Shown here: positions 15,424 through 23,661 of the stretch, piece after piece | Layout: every line of letters starts with the position of its first letter | How positions within the stretch are numbered: position 1 is the first letter of the stretch | Origin: an uncultured Eubacterium sp. | GTDB taxonomy: Bacteria; Bacillota; Clostridia; Oscillospirales; CAG-272 | DNA: 34,341 bases | Reading direction: 5' to 3' | Assembly (NCBI GenBank): GCA_900544285.1 | Contig: UQUT01000020.1 | Location: 1-34,341, forward strand | Program-made: the position numbers and the translations under genes | Notes under the pieces: generated by a model | The model's input: the letters and a program-made list of their open reading frames with translations, nothing else | What the model was told of the DNA's origin: nothing | Database searches by the model: none

Positions 15424-16803
15424 ATGTCAAGCGAAATTTCCAAAACAATGCAAAGCATAAAAAGGCTGTTTTTTATAGGCATAGGCGGGATAAATATGTC
15501 CTCGCTTGCTCTGGCGTGTAAAAGAAAAGGTTATACGGTTTCCGGCTCCGACCGTGCGCCCTCCGATATAACGGAAAAACTGAAAGCGGAGGGAATTCCC
15601 GTCTTTTCGGAGCACAAGGCCGAAAATATTTCGGGCTGTGACGCCGTCATATATAACGGCGCCATAGGCGATGATAATCCCGAGCTCGCCGCAGCAAAGG
15701 CGAAGGGTCTTCCTCTTATATATCGCGCCGACCTTCTCGGCTGGATAATGCGTGGCTATGAAAGGCGCATAGGCATTTCGGGCATGCACGGCAAATCGAC
15801 CGTTACGTCCATGGTATCGCACGTGTTTATCTCGCAGGGGCTTGACCCGACGGTTATGAGCGGGGCGGAAACGAAGGAAATGGGCGGCGCGTACCGCTTC
15901 GGCGGCGGTCGCGACTTCATTTTCGAGGCGTGCGAATATAAGGATTCGTTCCTTGATATGTTCCCGACGATCTCCGTCATACTGAATATTGATATCGACC
16001 ATACGGACTATTTTTCCGGTATAGATCAGATAAAGGCGTCGTTTGACAAATTCGCGCACCTGCCGTTTTCCTCGGACGCGAAAATGCCTGCGGCGGTTGT
16101 CTGCGGGGACGACCCGATTGCGGAAAAAATCGCGGCGGATCTTCCGTTTGCGGTCACATTCGGCATTGCCAACACGAAATGCGATTATACGGCGAAGAAA
16201 ATCACGGACGAAAAAGGATTTTATTCCTTTGATATATACACAAGCTCCGGTTCGTGCGGAAGAGTGAAGCTCCGCATCCCCGGTTACCATAATATATATA
16301 ATGCGCTTGCGACGTTTGCCGTGTGTGACCTTTGCGATATTCCTCATGAAAAAATCTGCGCTTATATATCGGACTTTGCGGGAACGCTCCGTCGGTTTGA
16401 ATATAAGGGCACTGCGGGCGGCGCTTCCGTTTATATAGACTATGCTCATCATCCGAGAGAGCTTGACGCGTCGATATCGACGGCAAAGGACATGGCAAAG
16501 GGGAAGAAGGTCGTCGTTATATTCGAACCGCACACCTATTCCCGCACAAAGGATCATTTTGACGAGTTTGTCGACATGCTTTCAAAAGCCGATACGGCGA
16601 TCCTTGTGGATATTTATGCAGCGAGAGAAAAAAATGACGGCACAGTGTCCTCCGAAATGCTTGCGGACAGAATTCCCGGCGCGTGGTACGCCCCCTCATA
16701 TGACAGCGCGGCGGCTATGGCACGCGGAATGGCGGAGGACGGAGGGATAATTCTCGTTCTCGGCGCGGGGACAGTGTATAAAATAGGCGATATTCTTGCA
16801 TAA
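15424..16803 (+). CDS. murC: UDP-N-acetylmuramate--L-alanine ligase
   Basis: 459 aa from ATG 15424 (AAAGG 6 nt upstream; the upstream TTG at 15403 is unlikely). The N-terminal Rossmann-type domain is seen in FFIGIGGINMSSLALACKRKGYTVSGSD, the ATP loop in GISGMHGKSTVTSM (residues about 117-130), and the Mur central domain in FEACEYKDSFLDMFP and NIDIDHTDYF. The C-terminal domain has FAGTLRRFEYKG, DYAHHPREL and FEPHTYSRTKDHFDEF. It adds the first L-Ala to UDP-MurNAc in peptidoglycan synthesis, in the cytoplasm. It stands apart from other cell-wall genes here. Confidence 0.96.
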   Translation: MSSEISKTMQSIKRLFFIGIGGINMSSLALACKRKGYTVSGSDRAPSDITEKLKAEGIPVFSEHKAENISGCDAVIYNGAIGDDNPELAAAKAKGLPLIYRADLLGWIMRGYERRIGISGMHGKSTVTSMVSHVFISQGLDPTVMSGAETKEMGGAYRFGGGRDFIFEACEYKDSFLDMFPTISVILNIDIDHTDYFSGIDQIKASFDKFAHLPFSSDAKMPAAVVCGDDPIAEKIAADLPFAVTFGIANTKCDYTAKKITDEKGFYSFDIYTSSGSCGRVKLRIPGYHNIYNALATFAVCDLCDIPHEKICAYISDFAGTLRRFEYKGTAGGASVYIDYAHHPRELDASISTAKDMAKGKKVVVIFEPHTYSRTKDHFDEFVDMLSKADTAILVDIYAAREKNDGTVSSEMLADRIPGAWYAPSYDSAAAMARGMAEDGGIILVLGAGTVYKIGDILA

Positions 16804-16837
16804 AACAGCCGAAAATGAATATTCGGGCTTAAAAATC

Positions 16838-16868
16838 AAAAAATATTCAAAAAATACGAATATTTTTT
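16838..16868 (+). terminator. AT-rich hairpin after murC
   Basis: AAAAAATATTC, 9-nt loop, GAATATTTTTT: a perfect 11-bp stem ending in a T run, 35 nt after the murC stop. The stem is AT-rich, so it is weaker than a normal terminator. Confidence 0.5.
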
Positions 16869-16878
16869 CAAAAACCCC

Positions 16879-16907
16879 TTGACAAATGAATAAAAACGGT
16901 ATATTAT
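16879..16907 (+). promoter_or_regulatory. Sigma-A promoter for the amino-acid ABC importer
   Basis: TTGACA (16879-16884), 17-nt spacer, TATTAT (16902-16907), followed 65 nt later by the binding-protein gene with AAGGAG. Confidence 0.88.
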
Positions 16908-16972
16908 GTGTTCATACAAAAAAACACATGGCGCAAGCCGAATCAAAAACATTTATCAAGGAGAAAACAAAT

Positions 16973-17836
16973 ATGAAAAAAGTTCTTTCAGTTATTCTTT
17001 CCGCCATCATGGTGCTCGGTGTATTTGCCCTTGCATCCTGCGGAAAAACAGGCAGCACGGAAAAGGTCAAGGTAATTGACATAGCTCTTTCCGAAGAAGA
17101 ATACGCTTTCGGCGTAAACTCAAGCGACAGCGAGCTTCTCGCAAAAACAAACGAATACCTCGCAAAGATCAAGGCGGACGGCACATTCGACGCTATCTGC
17201 GATAAGTACTTCTCGGACGGCACACCCACAAAGGTCAAGAGTGCGGCTGAGGATTCCTCAAAGGATCAGCTCGTTGTTGCAACAAGCACAGGCTTCGAGC
17301 CCTTTGAAATGGTTGACGGCAACGGCGAATATTACGGTATCGACCTTGAAATCGCAGCAGGACTTGCAAAGTACCTCGGCAAAGAGCTTGTTATAAAGGA
17401 TATGAAGTTCGAGGCTGTTGTAACTTCCGTTCAGCAGGGTATATGCGATATCGCAATGGCAGGACTCACAATCACCCCCTCCCGCAAAGAACTGGTAACC
17501 TTCTCCGATACATATTACAACGCAAGCCAGGTTCTCATGGTTCCCGCAGACAATACGGAATTTGACAACTGCAAAACGGCAGAAGAGATTGTTGAAATCC
17601 TCAACAAAAAGACAACGTCCACAAAGATCGGTTGCCAGGAAGGCACGACAGGCGGTATATATATAACAGGTGACGCGGATGACCCGGACGGCTACGGTTT
17701 CCCCGGTCTGCCCGTCACAAAGATGGCTTATGACTATGCAGGCCTCGCTGTTACGGCAATGGTAAACGGTCAGATCAACTATGTCATTGTTGATAATGCT
17801 CCCGCAAAGGCAATTGCAAAGGCTGTCAACGGTTAA
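16973..17836 (+). CDS. Polar amino-acid ABC importer substrate-binding lipoprotein, apparently circularly permuted
   Basis: 287 aa from ATG 16973 (AAGGAG upstream; MKKVLSVILS is the signal start). The lipobox LASC gives lipidation at C23. The order of segments is unusual. Residues 32-80 (VIDIALSEEEYAFGV, ELLAKTNEYLAKIKADGTFD, KYFSDGTP) match what is normally the C-terminal tail of SBP family 3 proteins. Residues 97-287 run from the usual N-terminal strand (DQLVVATSTGFEPFEM, GIDLEIAAGLAKYLG) through TPSRKELVTFSDTYY and CQEGTTGG to YVIVDNAPAKAIAKAVNG and stop where the tail would normally begin. It should bind an amino acid outside the membrane and deliver it to the next two gene products. Confidence 0.9.
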   Translation: MKKVLSVILSAIMVLGVFALASCGKTGSTEKVKVIDIALSEEEYAFGVNSSDSELLAKTNEYLAKIKADGTFDAICDKYFSDGTPTKVKSAAEDSSKDQLVVATSTGFEPFEMVDGNGEYYGIDLEIAAGLAKYLGKELVIKDMKFEAVVTSVQQGICDIAMAGLTITPSRKELVTFSDTYYNASQVLMVPADNTEFDNCKTAEEIVEILNKKTTSTKIGCQEGTTGGIYITGDADDPDGYGFPGLPVTKMAYDYAGLAVTAMVNGQINYVIVDNAPAKAIAKAVNG

Positions 17837-17858
17837 TTAAAATAAACGGTTAAACAGA

Positions 17859-17890
17859 GACCTCGCCGTAATTATTATTGCGACGGGGTC
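17859..17890 (+). promoter_or_regulatory. Intercistronic hairpin between binding protein and permease
   Basis: GACCTCGCCG, 12-nt AT-rich loop, CGACGGGGTC forms a 10-bp stem with one wobble and one mismatch, and no T run. It may protect the upstream message or lower read-through so that the binding protein is made in excess. Confidence 0.4.
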
Positions 17891-17910
17891 GTCGCTGTGA
17901 AAGGACAAAG

Positions 17911-18621
17911 ATGGATTTCGCGAGTAAATGGTTAAAATTCTGGAACAAGTTCGGAACGGGCGGTGCATGGAAGCGCGTTCTCGACGTCGGACTTAAAAAT
18001 ACTCTTATAATAGCGCTGTTGGGTCTTGTGATCGGTATTGTGATAGGCACGCTCATTGCGGCTGTCAGGGTCATGCCGAAATACAAGAGGCTTCCGCGCG
18101 TGCTTGATAAAATATGCACTGTCTATGTCGGATTTTTCCGCGGAACGCCGATAGTTGCTCAGCTTCTTATCGCGTATTATATTCTTTGCCCGCTTATGGG
18201 TATAGACATCGGCTCTCTCAACACATGTATCCTCGTTTTCGGACTGAATTCCGGCGCATATGTTTCCGAAATAATGAGAGGCGGAATTCTTTCGGTCGAC
18301 GCGGGACAGATGGAAGCGGGACGGGCTCTCGGGCTGAGCTATTGGGTGACTATGCTGAAAATAGTCATTCCGCAGGCGACAAAAAATATATTGCCGACGC
18401 TCGGCAATGAACTTATTGCCCTTGTAAAGGATACGTCGGTTGTCAGCTTTGTTGCCGCTGTCGACCTTTACAAAACGTTCAACGAGATCGGTACAGGCTC
18501 GTATGAATACATGGTGCCGTATCTTGTAATGGCGCTGATGTATATCGTGATTGTTGCGATAATTTCTCTCGGAATAAAGGCTATGGAAAGGAGGCTGCGC
18601 AGAAGTGATAAACGTAATTGA
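17911..18621 (+). CDS. Polar amino-acid ABC importer permease
   Basis: 236 aa from ATG 17911 (AAAGGA 5 nt upstream). HisM/GlnP-type permease: VLDVGLKNTLIIALLGLVIG, FFRGTPIVAQLLIAYYI, SGAYVSEIMRGGILSVDAGQMEAGRALGLS (the EAA coupling loop) and IVIPQATKNILPTLGNELIALVKDTS. About five membrane helices. It forms the membrane channel with the ATPase encoded next, which overlaps it by 17 nt. Confidence 0.95.
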   Translation: MDFASKWLKFWNKFGTGGAWKRVLDVGLKNTLIIALLGLVIGIVIGTLIAAVRVMPKYKRLPRVLDKICTVYVGFFRGTPIVAQLLIAYYILCPLMGIDIGSLNTCILVFGLNSGAYVSEIMRGGILSVDAGQMEAGRALGLSYWVTMLKIVIPQATKNILPTLGNELIALVKDTSVVSFVAAVDLYKTFNEIGTGSYEYMVPYLVMALMYIVIVAIISLGIKAMERRLRRSDKRN

Positions 18622-19429
18622 CCTGAAAAAGAGCTTTGGCGACCTTGATGTTCTGACAGGGATAACGACAAATATCGAAGACGGCGAAAAGGTTGTCGTC
18701 ATCGGCCCTTCCGGAAGCGGAAAGAGCACGTTTCTGCGCTGTCTCAACTGTATGGAGGACGCGACCTCTGGCTCCATTATTTTTGACGGCGTCGACATTG
18801 CCGATATGAGCGTCGATATAAACGTTCATCGCCGCCATATGGGAATGGTTTTCCAGCAGTTCAACCTTTTCGCAAACAAAACCGTGCTCCAGAACATAAC
18901 TCTCGCGCCCGTGACGATCGGTCTTGCCGACCTCAAAAAAACAAAACGCAAGGCGTTTTTCACAAAGCTCGGGAATATTTTCAGAAAAAATAAAAAGCCC
19001 GTGCCGACAGTCGAAAAGACGGCGGCGCAAATAAAGGCCGAAGCAAACGAAAAGGCAATGACTCTTCTCGCCAGAATCGGTCTGACAGACAAGGCAAATG
19101 TCTATCCGTCGACTCTCTCCGGCGGTCAGAAACAGAGAATTGCCATAATCCGCGCGCTTGCCATGAATCCGAAGGTCATGCTTTTTGACGAGCCGACCTC
19201 TGCCCTCGACCCCGAAATGGTCGGCGAGGTTCTGGATCTTATAAAGCAGGTTGCCGATACCGGAATGACGATGGTTATCGTCACGCATGAGATGGGCTTT
19301 GCCCGCGAGGTTGCAACGAGAGTCCTCTTTATGGACAAGGGTAACATCCTTGAAGAGGGCACGCCGGAGCAGATTTTCACCGCGCCAAAACAGGAAAGAA
19401 CAAAGGAATTCCTCTCCAAAGTGTTATAA
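18605..19429 (+). CDS. Polar amino-acid ABC importer ATP-binding protein
   Basis: 274 aa from a GTG start (AAAGGAGG 10 nt upstream, inside the permease gene). Walker A GPSGSGKST at 34-42, Q-loop MVFQQFNLF, signature LSGGQKQR at 171-178, Walker B VMLFDEPTSALD, H-loop THEMGFA. It is about 34 residues longer than GlnQ/HisP because of a basic insertion at about 108-152 (KKTKRKAFFTKLGNIFRKNK) between the Q-loop and signature. I think this insertion occurs in other Clostridia; its role is unknown. It energises amino-acid import. Confidence 0.95.
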   Translation: MINVIDLKKSFGDLDVLTGITTNIEDGEKVVVIGPSGSGKSTFLRCLNCMEDATSGSIIFDGVDIADMSVDINVHRRHMGMVFQQFNLFANKTVLQNITLAPVTIGLADLKKTKRKAFFTKLGNIFRKNKKPVPTVEKTAAQIKAEANEKAMTLLARIGLTDKANVYPSTLSGGQKQRIAIIRALAMNPKVMLFDEPTSALDPEMVGEVLDLIKQVADTGMTMVIVTHEMGFAREVATRVLFMDKGNILEEGTPEQIFTAPKQERTKEFLSKVL

Positions 19430-19430
19430 G

Positions 19431-19461
19431 AAAAAAGCGACTCCGTCCGGAGCCGCTTTTT
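19431..19461 (+). terminator. Intrinsic terminator of the amino-acid importer operon
   Basis: AAAAAAGCGACTCCG-tc-CGGAGCCGCTTTTT: stem with one internal mismatch and a T run, starting 2 nt after the stop. Confidence 0.88.
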
Positions 19462-19565
19462 CGGCATTTTATAAAATTTTTTTCGTTTTGTTGAAATATT
19501 CCGCGGGCAAACGTCGTTATTATATACGAGTGCCACGGAAAGAAAGGCGAAGGGAAAGCATAACA

Positions 19566-20120
19566 ATGGAAGATACGCAAATAATCGACCTTATATATGA
19601 TCGCAATCAGCAAGGGCTCGCCGAGCTTGACGGCAAATACCGCCGGCTTCTTCTCTCTGTTGCGGACGGAATTCTCCATAGCGGAGAGGACTCCGAGGAG
19701 TGCGTCAGTGACGCTTATCTCAAGGTGTGGAACGTGATTCCTCCGTACAGACCGAAAAAACTGGGCGCATTCGTCTGCAAGATACTCCGCAATGCCGCGA
19801 TAGACAGATACCGTCATAACAGCCGCGAAAAGCGCGGCTCGGGCGAGGTTCTTTTCTCGGAAATTAAGGATGACAACTTCTGCGGCGTCTGCGACGAGGA
19901 AATATCAACCCTCTCCGAGGAAATAAATCTCTTCCTGGAAGGCGAAAACGCCGAGGCGAGGGTATTCTTCACGAGAAGATATTTCCTGTGCGAAGACATC
20001 GCGTCGATTGCAAAAAGGTTTGAAAAAAGCGAAAATTATGTTTCCCTGAAACTCTTCCGCACGCGGGAAAAGCTCAGAAAATTTCTTTTGAAAAGGGGGT
20101 ATAACGTTGAAAGCCGATAA
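19566..20120 (+). CDS. ECF-type sigma factor (cassette A)
   Basis: 184 aa from ATG 19566. Region 2: LYDRNQQG-type start, GKYRRLLLSVADGIL, SEECVSDAYLKVWNVIPPYRP, AFVCKILRNAAIDRYRHN. Region 4: ARVFFTRRYFLCEDIASIAKRFEKSENYVSLKLFRTREKLRKFL. It is a clear paralogue of the sigma at 33507-34058 (shared EECV-DAYL-WN-IPP-RP-KL-AF). It overlaps the following anti-sigma-like gene by 14 nt. Upstream GTTATTATA at about 19514-19522 also occurs upstream of the paralogue and may be part of a shared self-promoter. Confidence 0.93.
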   Translation: MEDTQIIDLIYDRNQQGLAELDGKYRRLLLSVADGILHSGEDSEECVSDAYLKVWNVIPPYRPKKLGAFVCKILRNAAIDRYRHNSREKRGSGEVLFSEIKDDNFCGVCDEEISTLSEEINLFLEGENAEARVFFTRRYFLCEDIASIAKRFEKSENYVSLKLFRTREKLRKFLLKRGYNVESR

Positions 20121-20739
20121 ATTTACAGAAGCCGTCGGCGGTATTGATGAAACCGTCGTCGCCGAGGCGATAGAAACGGACTCCGCCAAAAAGCTGGACG
20201 CGCTTATAAGAAAAGAAAAAATGCGCAAGGCAAGAGCCATCATAAGGTCTGTTGCGGCTGTCGCGGCGTGTATATGCATTGCATTTACAACCGCATTTGT
20301 GCTGCGTAATCCCGGAGGCGACCCGGATAATCCGGGAAACGTGATGGTATCGAATCCGATGACCTACGTCGACTCTTATGACGAAATGGAAAAATATCTT
20401 GGCTATTCCGTTCCGGAGCTGAAAGAAAAAACGCCGGAAAGCTATGTTATCTTTGCAAGCGACGGGAAAGTCGAGAGCGGCAAAGTTGAATATACCGACG
20501 GAAGCTCGCTCAAAGTTATGCGCGGAAGCGGCGATATAAGCGGCATTTTCGGCGGCAAGCTGACGGGCGACAGAGAAATCCTCGGCGTGACGGTGCATTA
20601 TTACACCTTTGAAGGTTACGCATATTCCGTCTGGACGGACAACGGATATTCTTATTGCTATACAACGTCGTCCGGCGAAGGTAATGACGTATATTCCGTA
20701 ACGGAGAAAATTATTTATCTGAAAGGTGAAACAAAATGA
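20107..20739 (+). CDS. Anti-sigma-like single-pass membrane protein (cassette A)
   Basis: 210 aa from a TTG start 14 nt inside the sigma gene (AAAAGGGGG upstream). The cytoplasmic N-terminus has EAVGGIDETVVAEAIE, matching EVIGWIDDSFIDEAM in the cassette B protein. One membrane helix lies at about 45-66. The outside domain (YVDSYDEMEKYLGYSVPELKEK, GVTVHYYTFEGYAYSVWTDNG) resembles the DUF4367-like domains often found on such proteins. It probably holds the sigma factor inactive until an envelope signal arrives. It overlaps the lipoprotein gene by 4 nt. Confidence 0.85.
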   Translation: MKADKFTEAVGGIDETVVAEAIETDSAKKLDALIRKEKMRKARAIIRSVAAVAACICIAFTTAFVLRNPGGDPDNPGNVMVSNPMTYVDSYDEMEKYLGYSVPELKEKTPESYVIFASDGKVESGKVEYTDGSSLKVMRGSGDISGIFGGKLTGDREILGVTVHYYTFEGYAYSVWTDNGYSYCYTTSSGEGNDVYSVTEKIIYLKGETK

Positions 20740-21413
20740 AAAGAATTATCGCGTTTGTGCTTGCCGTGCTGACAGTTGCGGTTGTCATTGCGGGTTGCAC
20801 AACAAACAAAAACAAAAACACAACAAATAATACAACGACAGAAGCAAAGTCAACCACGACAGGTAAACAGACAACAACTCAAACAACAACAACAACCGAA
20901 AAGAAAGATCCCGTCACGCCCACGGTCAAAAAGGCGTTTGAGGGCGAAATCGGCGATGTGCTTGACAAGATTGTCGAAAAGGCAAAGGAAATCGACACAA
21001 GCGAATACGGCATTGGGTCGATAGCGTGCCACCACAGAGAGATTACGGCGGATATCGCAATCGATATTCTGGGAATTGACGATAAGGAATTTGCAAAGCT
21101 GATCGATTCGGCAATCGAATCCCAGCCCGACGGCTCATGGCACACACATTCCGTCATAGTTATTAAATTCAAGGACGGCGTTGATGTAAAAGCCGCTGCC
21201 GAAACGATAAGAACAAAGAGCAAAGCCGATCGTTGCGGCTGTCTCACTCCCGACGCATGGGTCGGCGCACTTACAGGCGATTACATGGTTTTCACAATTT
21301 CCAATTCGTCCATATGCGAAGCTGTTTATAAAGCCGTTTCCGAGCTTTCTGCCGGCGAGGTTACCCGCCTTGACAGAGAGAATGACTGGAAGCGCGGCGG
21401 TATGTTTGATTGA
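20736..21413 (+). CDS. Lipoprotein with Thr-rich linker (cassette A)
   Basis: 225 aa. Signal peptide with lipobox VIAGC (C21), then about 40 residues of Asn/Thr/Gln/Lys-rich linker, then a globular domain (about 65-225) with EGEIGDVLDKIVEKAKEID, VIVIKFKDGVDVKAAAETI and GDYMVFTISNSSICEAVYKAV. The last two resemble segments of the cassette B lipoprotein (ATVFELKEGADREAFLAFL, CGKYVLGVMSSQEKCENI). Family not recognised. Coupled by ATGA overlap to the anti-sigma-like gene, so probably a signal input or output of that sigma system at the cell surface. Confidence 0.88.
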   Translation: MKRIIAFVLAVLTVAVVIAGCTTNKNKNTTNNTTTEAKSTTTGKQTTTQTTTTTEKKDPVTPTVKKAFEGEIGDVLDKIVEKAKEIDTSEYGIGSIACHHREITADIAIDILGIDDKEFAKLIDSAIESQPDGSWHTHSVIVIKFKDGVDVKAAAETIRTKSKADRCGCLTPDAWVGALTGDYMVFTISNSSICEAVYKAVSELSAGEVTRLDRENDWKRGGMFD

Positions 21414-21443
21414 TCCCATTCCCCTCCCCATTCATAGATCCCC

Positions 21444-21491
21444 AAACCCCAAAGCGCACCGCGGAATTTCCCGCGGTGCGCTTTGGGGTTT
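21444..21491. terminator. 21-bp perfect palindrome, strong hairpin after cassette A
   Basis: AAACCCCAAAGCGCACCGCGG (21444-21464), loop aatttc, then its exact reverse complement to 21491. It lies 30 nt after the lipoprotein stop. It can end transcription from either side, although there is only a short T run (GGGGTTTAT). Confidence 0.75.
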
Positions 21492-21945
21492 ATGCAGTTG
21501 GTTATTTGAATTGATGATGATTTATGTACTTTTTTTGAAAAGAAAGTACGAAAGAAAGCAATTTGGGATATGCCGGCTTGCTTATGCAAGCCAAGCAGTC
21601 CTCGCCGAGAGAGGCAAAGGAATCCCGAAACCATCTTGAAAAGTTCAAGGCAGAGATTATCTGACCCGTCAGCGTCATCGCTATGAAAGGCGGAGCTTTT
21701 TGTGCCTGCGGGAATGTAAAAAAGCGCGAGATTTTTCTCTTGCAGCGCCTCTCCCCCATTTGGCGAGACTAAAAAGAGCGCAAAACCAGATAACCAAAGA
21801 TCCTTTGCCCGCTTTTCTTTTCAACTTAAAAATCAAAAAAGAGCGGATAGCCTCCACTTTTTATGAGAATATAATATTTGCACAAAACAATTTATTAAAG
21901 TTTCTTTTGCGCCCTCTTTTTTCAAAGAAAAGGGCGGTGCAAAGC

Positions 21946-21973
21946 AAAAAGGGGCGGAAAACCGCCCCTTTTT
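21946..21973. terminator. Perfect 12-bp hairpin with A and T flanks (second copy of 13441-13466)
   Basis: AAAAAGGGGCGG, loop aaaa, CCGCCCCTTTTT. It differs from the 13441 copy by one extra G/C pair and is likewise followed by TATGA-ACTATAAAG-TATCAAACCAATAACCG-type sequence. Confidence 0.65.
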
Positions 21974-21997
21974 ATGACACTATAAAGTTTTATCAAA

Positions 21998-22283
21998 CCA
22001 ATAACCGGAGCTTTTTGCCTTTTTGGTAAGTCATGTCCGTGCAGATGATTAAAAATCTGTACAAACTTCCCGATAACCAAAGTTTCTTTTGTCTTTTTGG
22101 CAAGCTACGTCTGCGCAGTTGTCAAAAACTCTGCATATCGTCCCCGATTATTAGAGTTTCTTTTGCCTTTTTTGTAAGCCCTGTCCGTGCAGATAATTAA
22201 AACTCTGCACGCACTCCCCAATTATTAAAGTTTCTTTTGCCTACTTTTCTTTTCAAAGAAAAGTACGGTCAAAGAAAAGTAGG
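21998..22283. repeat. 74-bp tandem repeat array B
   Basis: Units start at 21998, 22070, 22144 and 22218 (72, 74 and 74 bp, then a terminal unit). They share TTAAAGTTTCTTTTG and CAGTTGTCAAAAACTCTGC with array A. The last unit ends in CCTACTTTTCTTT ... AAAGAAAAGTAGG (22240-22283), which touches the stop codon of the minus-strand lipoprotein gene at 22284. Confidence 0.86.
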
Positions 22284-23642
22284 TCAATAAACGCTGAGGG
22301 TTACGAGCTGTGCGGGGAACTGGGAAACGCCGATCTTCGCTGCGTTGTCGCCCGTGATATAGGACGTTGCGCTTGCGCTGATTGTGTTGAACGTGTTGTA
22401 TGTGCCGAGGTATCTGTCGGCGCCGGCTACGTTTGTCGTGAAGATGTGAAGCTCTTCGTTCCATACAAATGTTGCCGTCGGCTCTGTCGTGAGACGGATG
22501 CCCGCCTTGCCTTCCTGATATTCGTGAATGTCAATGTATGTCTTGGTTTCGCCTGCCATAAAGTAGAGACGATAGCCGCCTTCAACAGCCTCGACAAATA
22601 CGTCAACAGCTGCTGCCGCATTGGTTGTCGTTGCGAGATAATTTCCGCTCATTGCTCCTGTGAAGTAAAGTGTCTTTTCAAGGTTGCCCTGAACGAGAGA
22701 GAATTTGTATGCCTTGCCTGCGACAACTTCCGTTGCAACATTTCTTGTGTACTCAATCATATAGAGCTGTGCGGGGAACTGGGAAACGCCGATCTTAGAC
22801 GCGTTGTCGCCCGTGATGTACGACGTTGCGCTTGCGCTGATTGTGTTGAACGTGTTGTATGTACCGAGGTATCTGTCCTCGCCCGCTACGTTTGTTGTGA
22901 AGAGGTGAAGCTCTTCGTTCCATACGAACGTTGCCGTCGGCTCTGTCGTGAGACGGATGCCTGCTTTGCCTTCCTTGTATTCGTGAAGGTCAATGTATGT
23001 CTTGGTTTCGCCTTCGAAGAAGTAGAGACGATAGCCGCCTTCAACAGCCTCAACATATACGTCTTCAGCCGCCATAGCGTCTTCTGTTGTTGCGAGATAG
23101 TTGCCGCTCATAGCGCCTGCAAAGAAGAGTGTCTTTTCAAGATTGCCCTGAACGAGACCGAACTTGAAGGGGGTGTCTGTCTTGACTTCCTTGACAACCT
23201 CTATGCCGCCTGCCTTCGGAACTGCGGGAACGTAGTGTGTAAATGTTACGGATTTCGACTCTTCGCCTTTTCTGACCGTCGCCGTAAGCTCATAGCGAAG
23301 CTCTTCTTCGGGAGTTTCGTTCATTTCGATTGTAACCGTCTTGTCTCCGGCAACGATTTTGATGCCGTCTTCGGGACCTGTGAGCACTTTTGCTGTCCAT
23401 TCAACATCAAAAACTTCACCGCTGATAGTTACGATACCCACGCGTTTGAAGGGCTTGAGAGTTTTTTCAGCGGCGTCTTTATACATTGCATAAAGATACT
23501 GCTTTGCATTTTCAAGCGTGTCAACTTTTTCTGTGCCGGGGGCTGCCGTTGTTGTCTGCGCCGGATCGGGATTGGTTTTGCATCCCGCAAAAATCACCGC
23601 ACAAAAAGTGAGTGCCAAAAGGAAAGCTATGATTCTTTTCAT
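22284..23642 (-). CDS. Lipoprotein with two nearly identical ~140-aa repeat domains
   Basis: 452 aa with a strong GAGGAG site. Lipobox FAGC (C21) and a short Thr/Ala linker. Residues about 65-140 look like a bacterial Ig-type beta domain (SGEVFDVEWTAKV, KTVTIEMNETPEEELRYELTATV). Then two copies of one domain at about 159-297 and 313-452, offset by 153 residues (FKFGLVQGNLEKTLFFAGAMSGNYLATT ... GVSQFPAQL, in part). They are very similar at protein and DNA level, indicating recent tandem duplication. Function unknown; surface binding is likely. It lies 19 nt after the nuclease lipoprotein gene and is last in the importer operon. Confidence 0.88.
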   Translation of the reverse strand: MKRIIAFLLALTFCAVIFAGCKTNPDPAQTTTAAPGTEKVDTLENAKQYLYAMYKDAAEKTLKPFKRVGIVTISGEVFDVEWTAKVLTGPEDGIKIVAGDKTVTIEMNETPEEELRYELTATVRKGEESKSVTFTHYVPAVPKAGGIEVVKEVKTDTPFKFGLVQGNLEKTLFFAGAMSGNYLATTEDAMAAEDVYVEAVEGGYRLYFFEGETKTYIDLHEYKEGKAGIRLTTEPTATFVWNEELHLFTTNVAGEDRYLGTYNTFNTISASATSYITGDNASKIGVSQFPAQLYMIEYTRNVATEVVAGKAYKFSLVQGNLEKTLYFTGAMSGNYLATTTNAAAAVDVFVEAVEGGYRLYFMAGETKTYIDIHEYQEGKAGIRLTTEPTATFVWNEELHIFTTNVAGADRYLGTYNTFNTISASATSYITGDNAAKIGVSQFPAQLVTLSVY

Positions 23643-23661
23643 TTTTATCTCCTCATATTAT

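Larger units (their letters stand above)
21414..22283. other. 870-bp gene-free repeat region
   Basis: No gene is supported. It contains a 21-bp perfect palindrome (21444-21491), a GTACTTT...AAAGTAC hairpin (about 21526-21550), a stretch (about 21688-21720) sharing TTTTGTGCCTGCGGGAA with 34239-34255, the terminator-like hairpin at 21946-21973, and the 74-bp repeat array B. Confidence 0.7.

Noticed and set aside
15427..16557. Long 376-aa open frame antisense to murC
   Set aside because: No domain, Arg-rich composition typical of the opposite strand of a real gene, and murC on the plus strand is unmistakable.
19287..19565. N-terminal extension of the cassette A sigma factor
   Set aside because: It overlaps the importer ATPase gene and its terminator; the ATG at 19566 begins the conserved sigma region.
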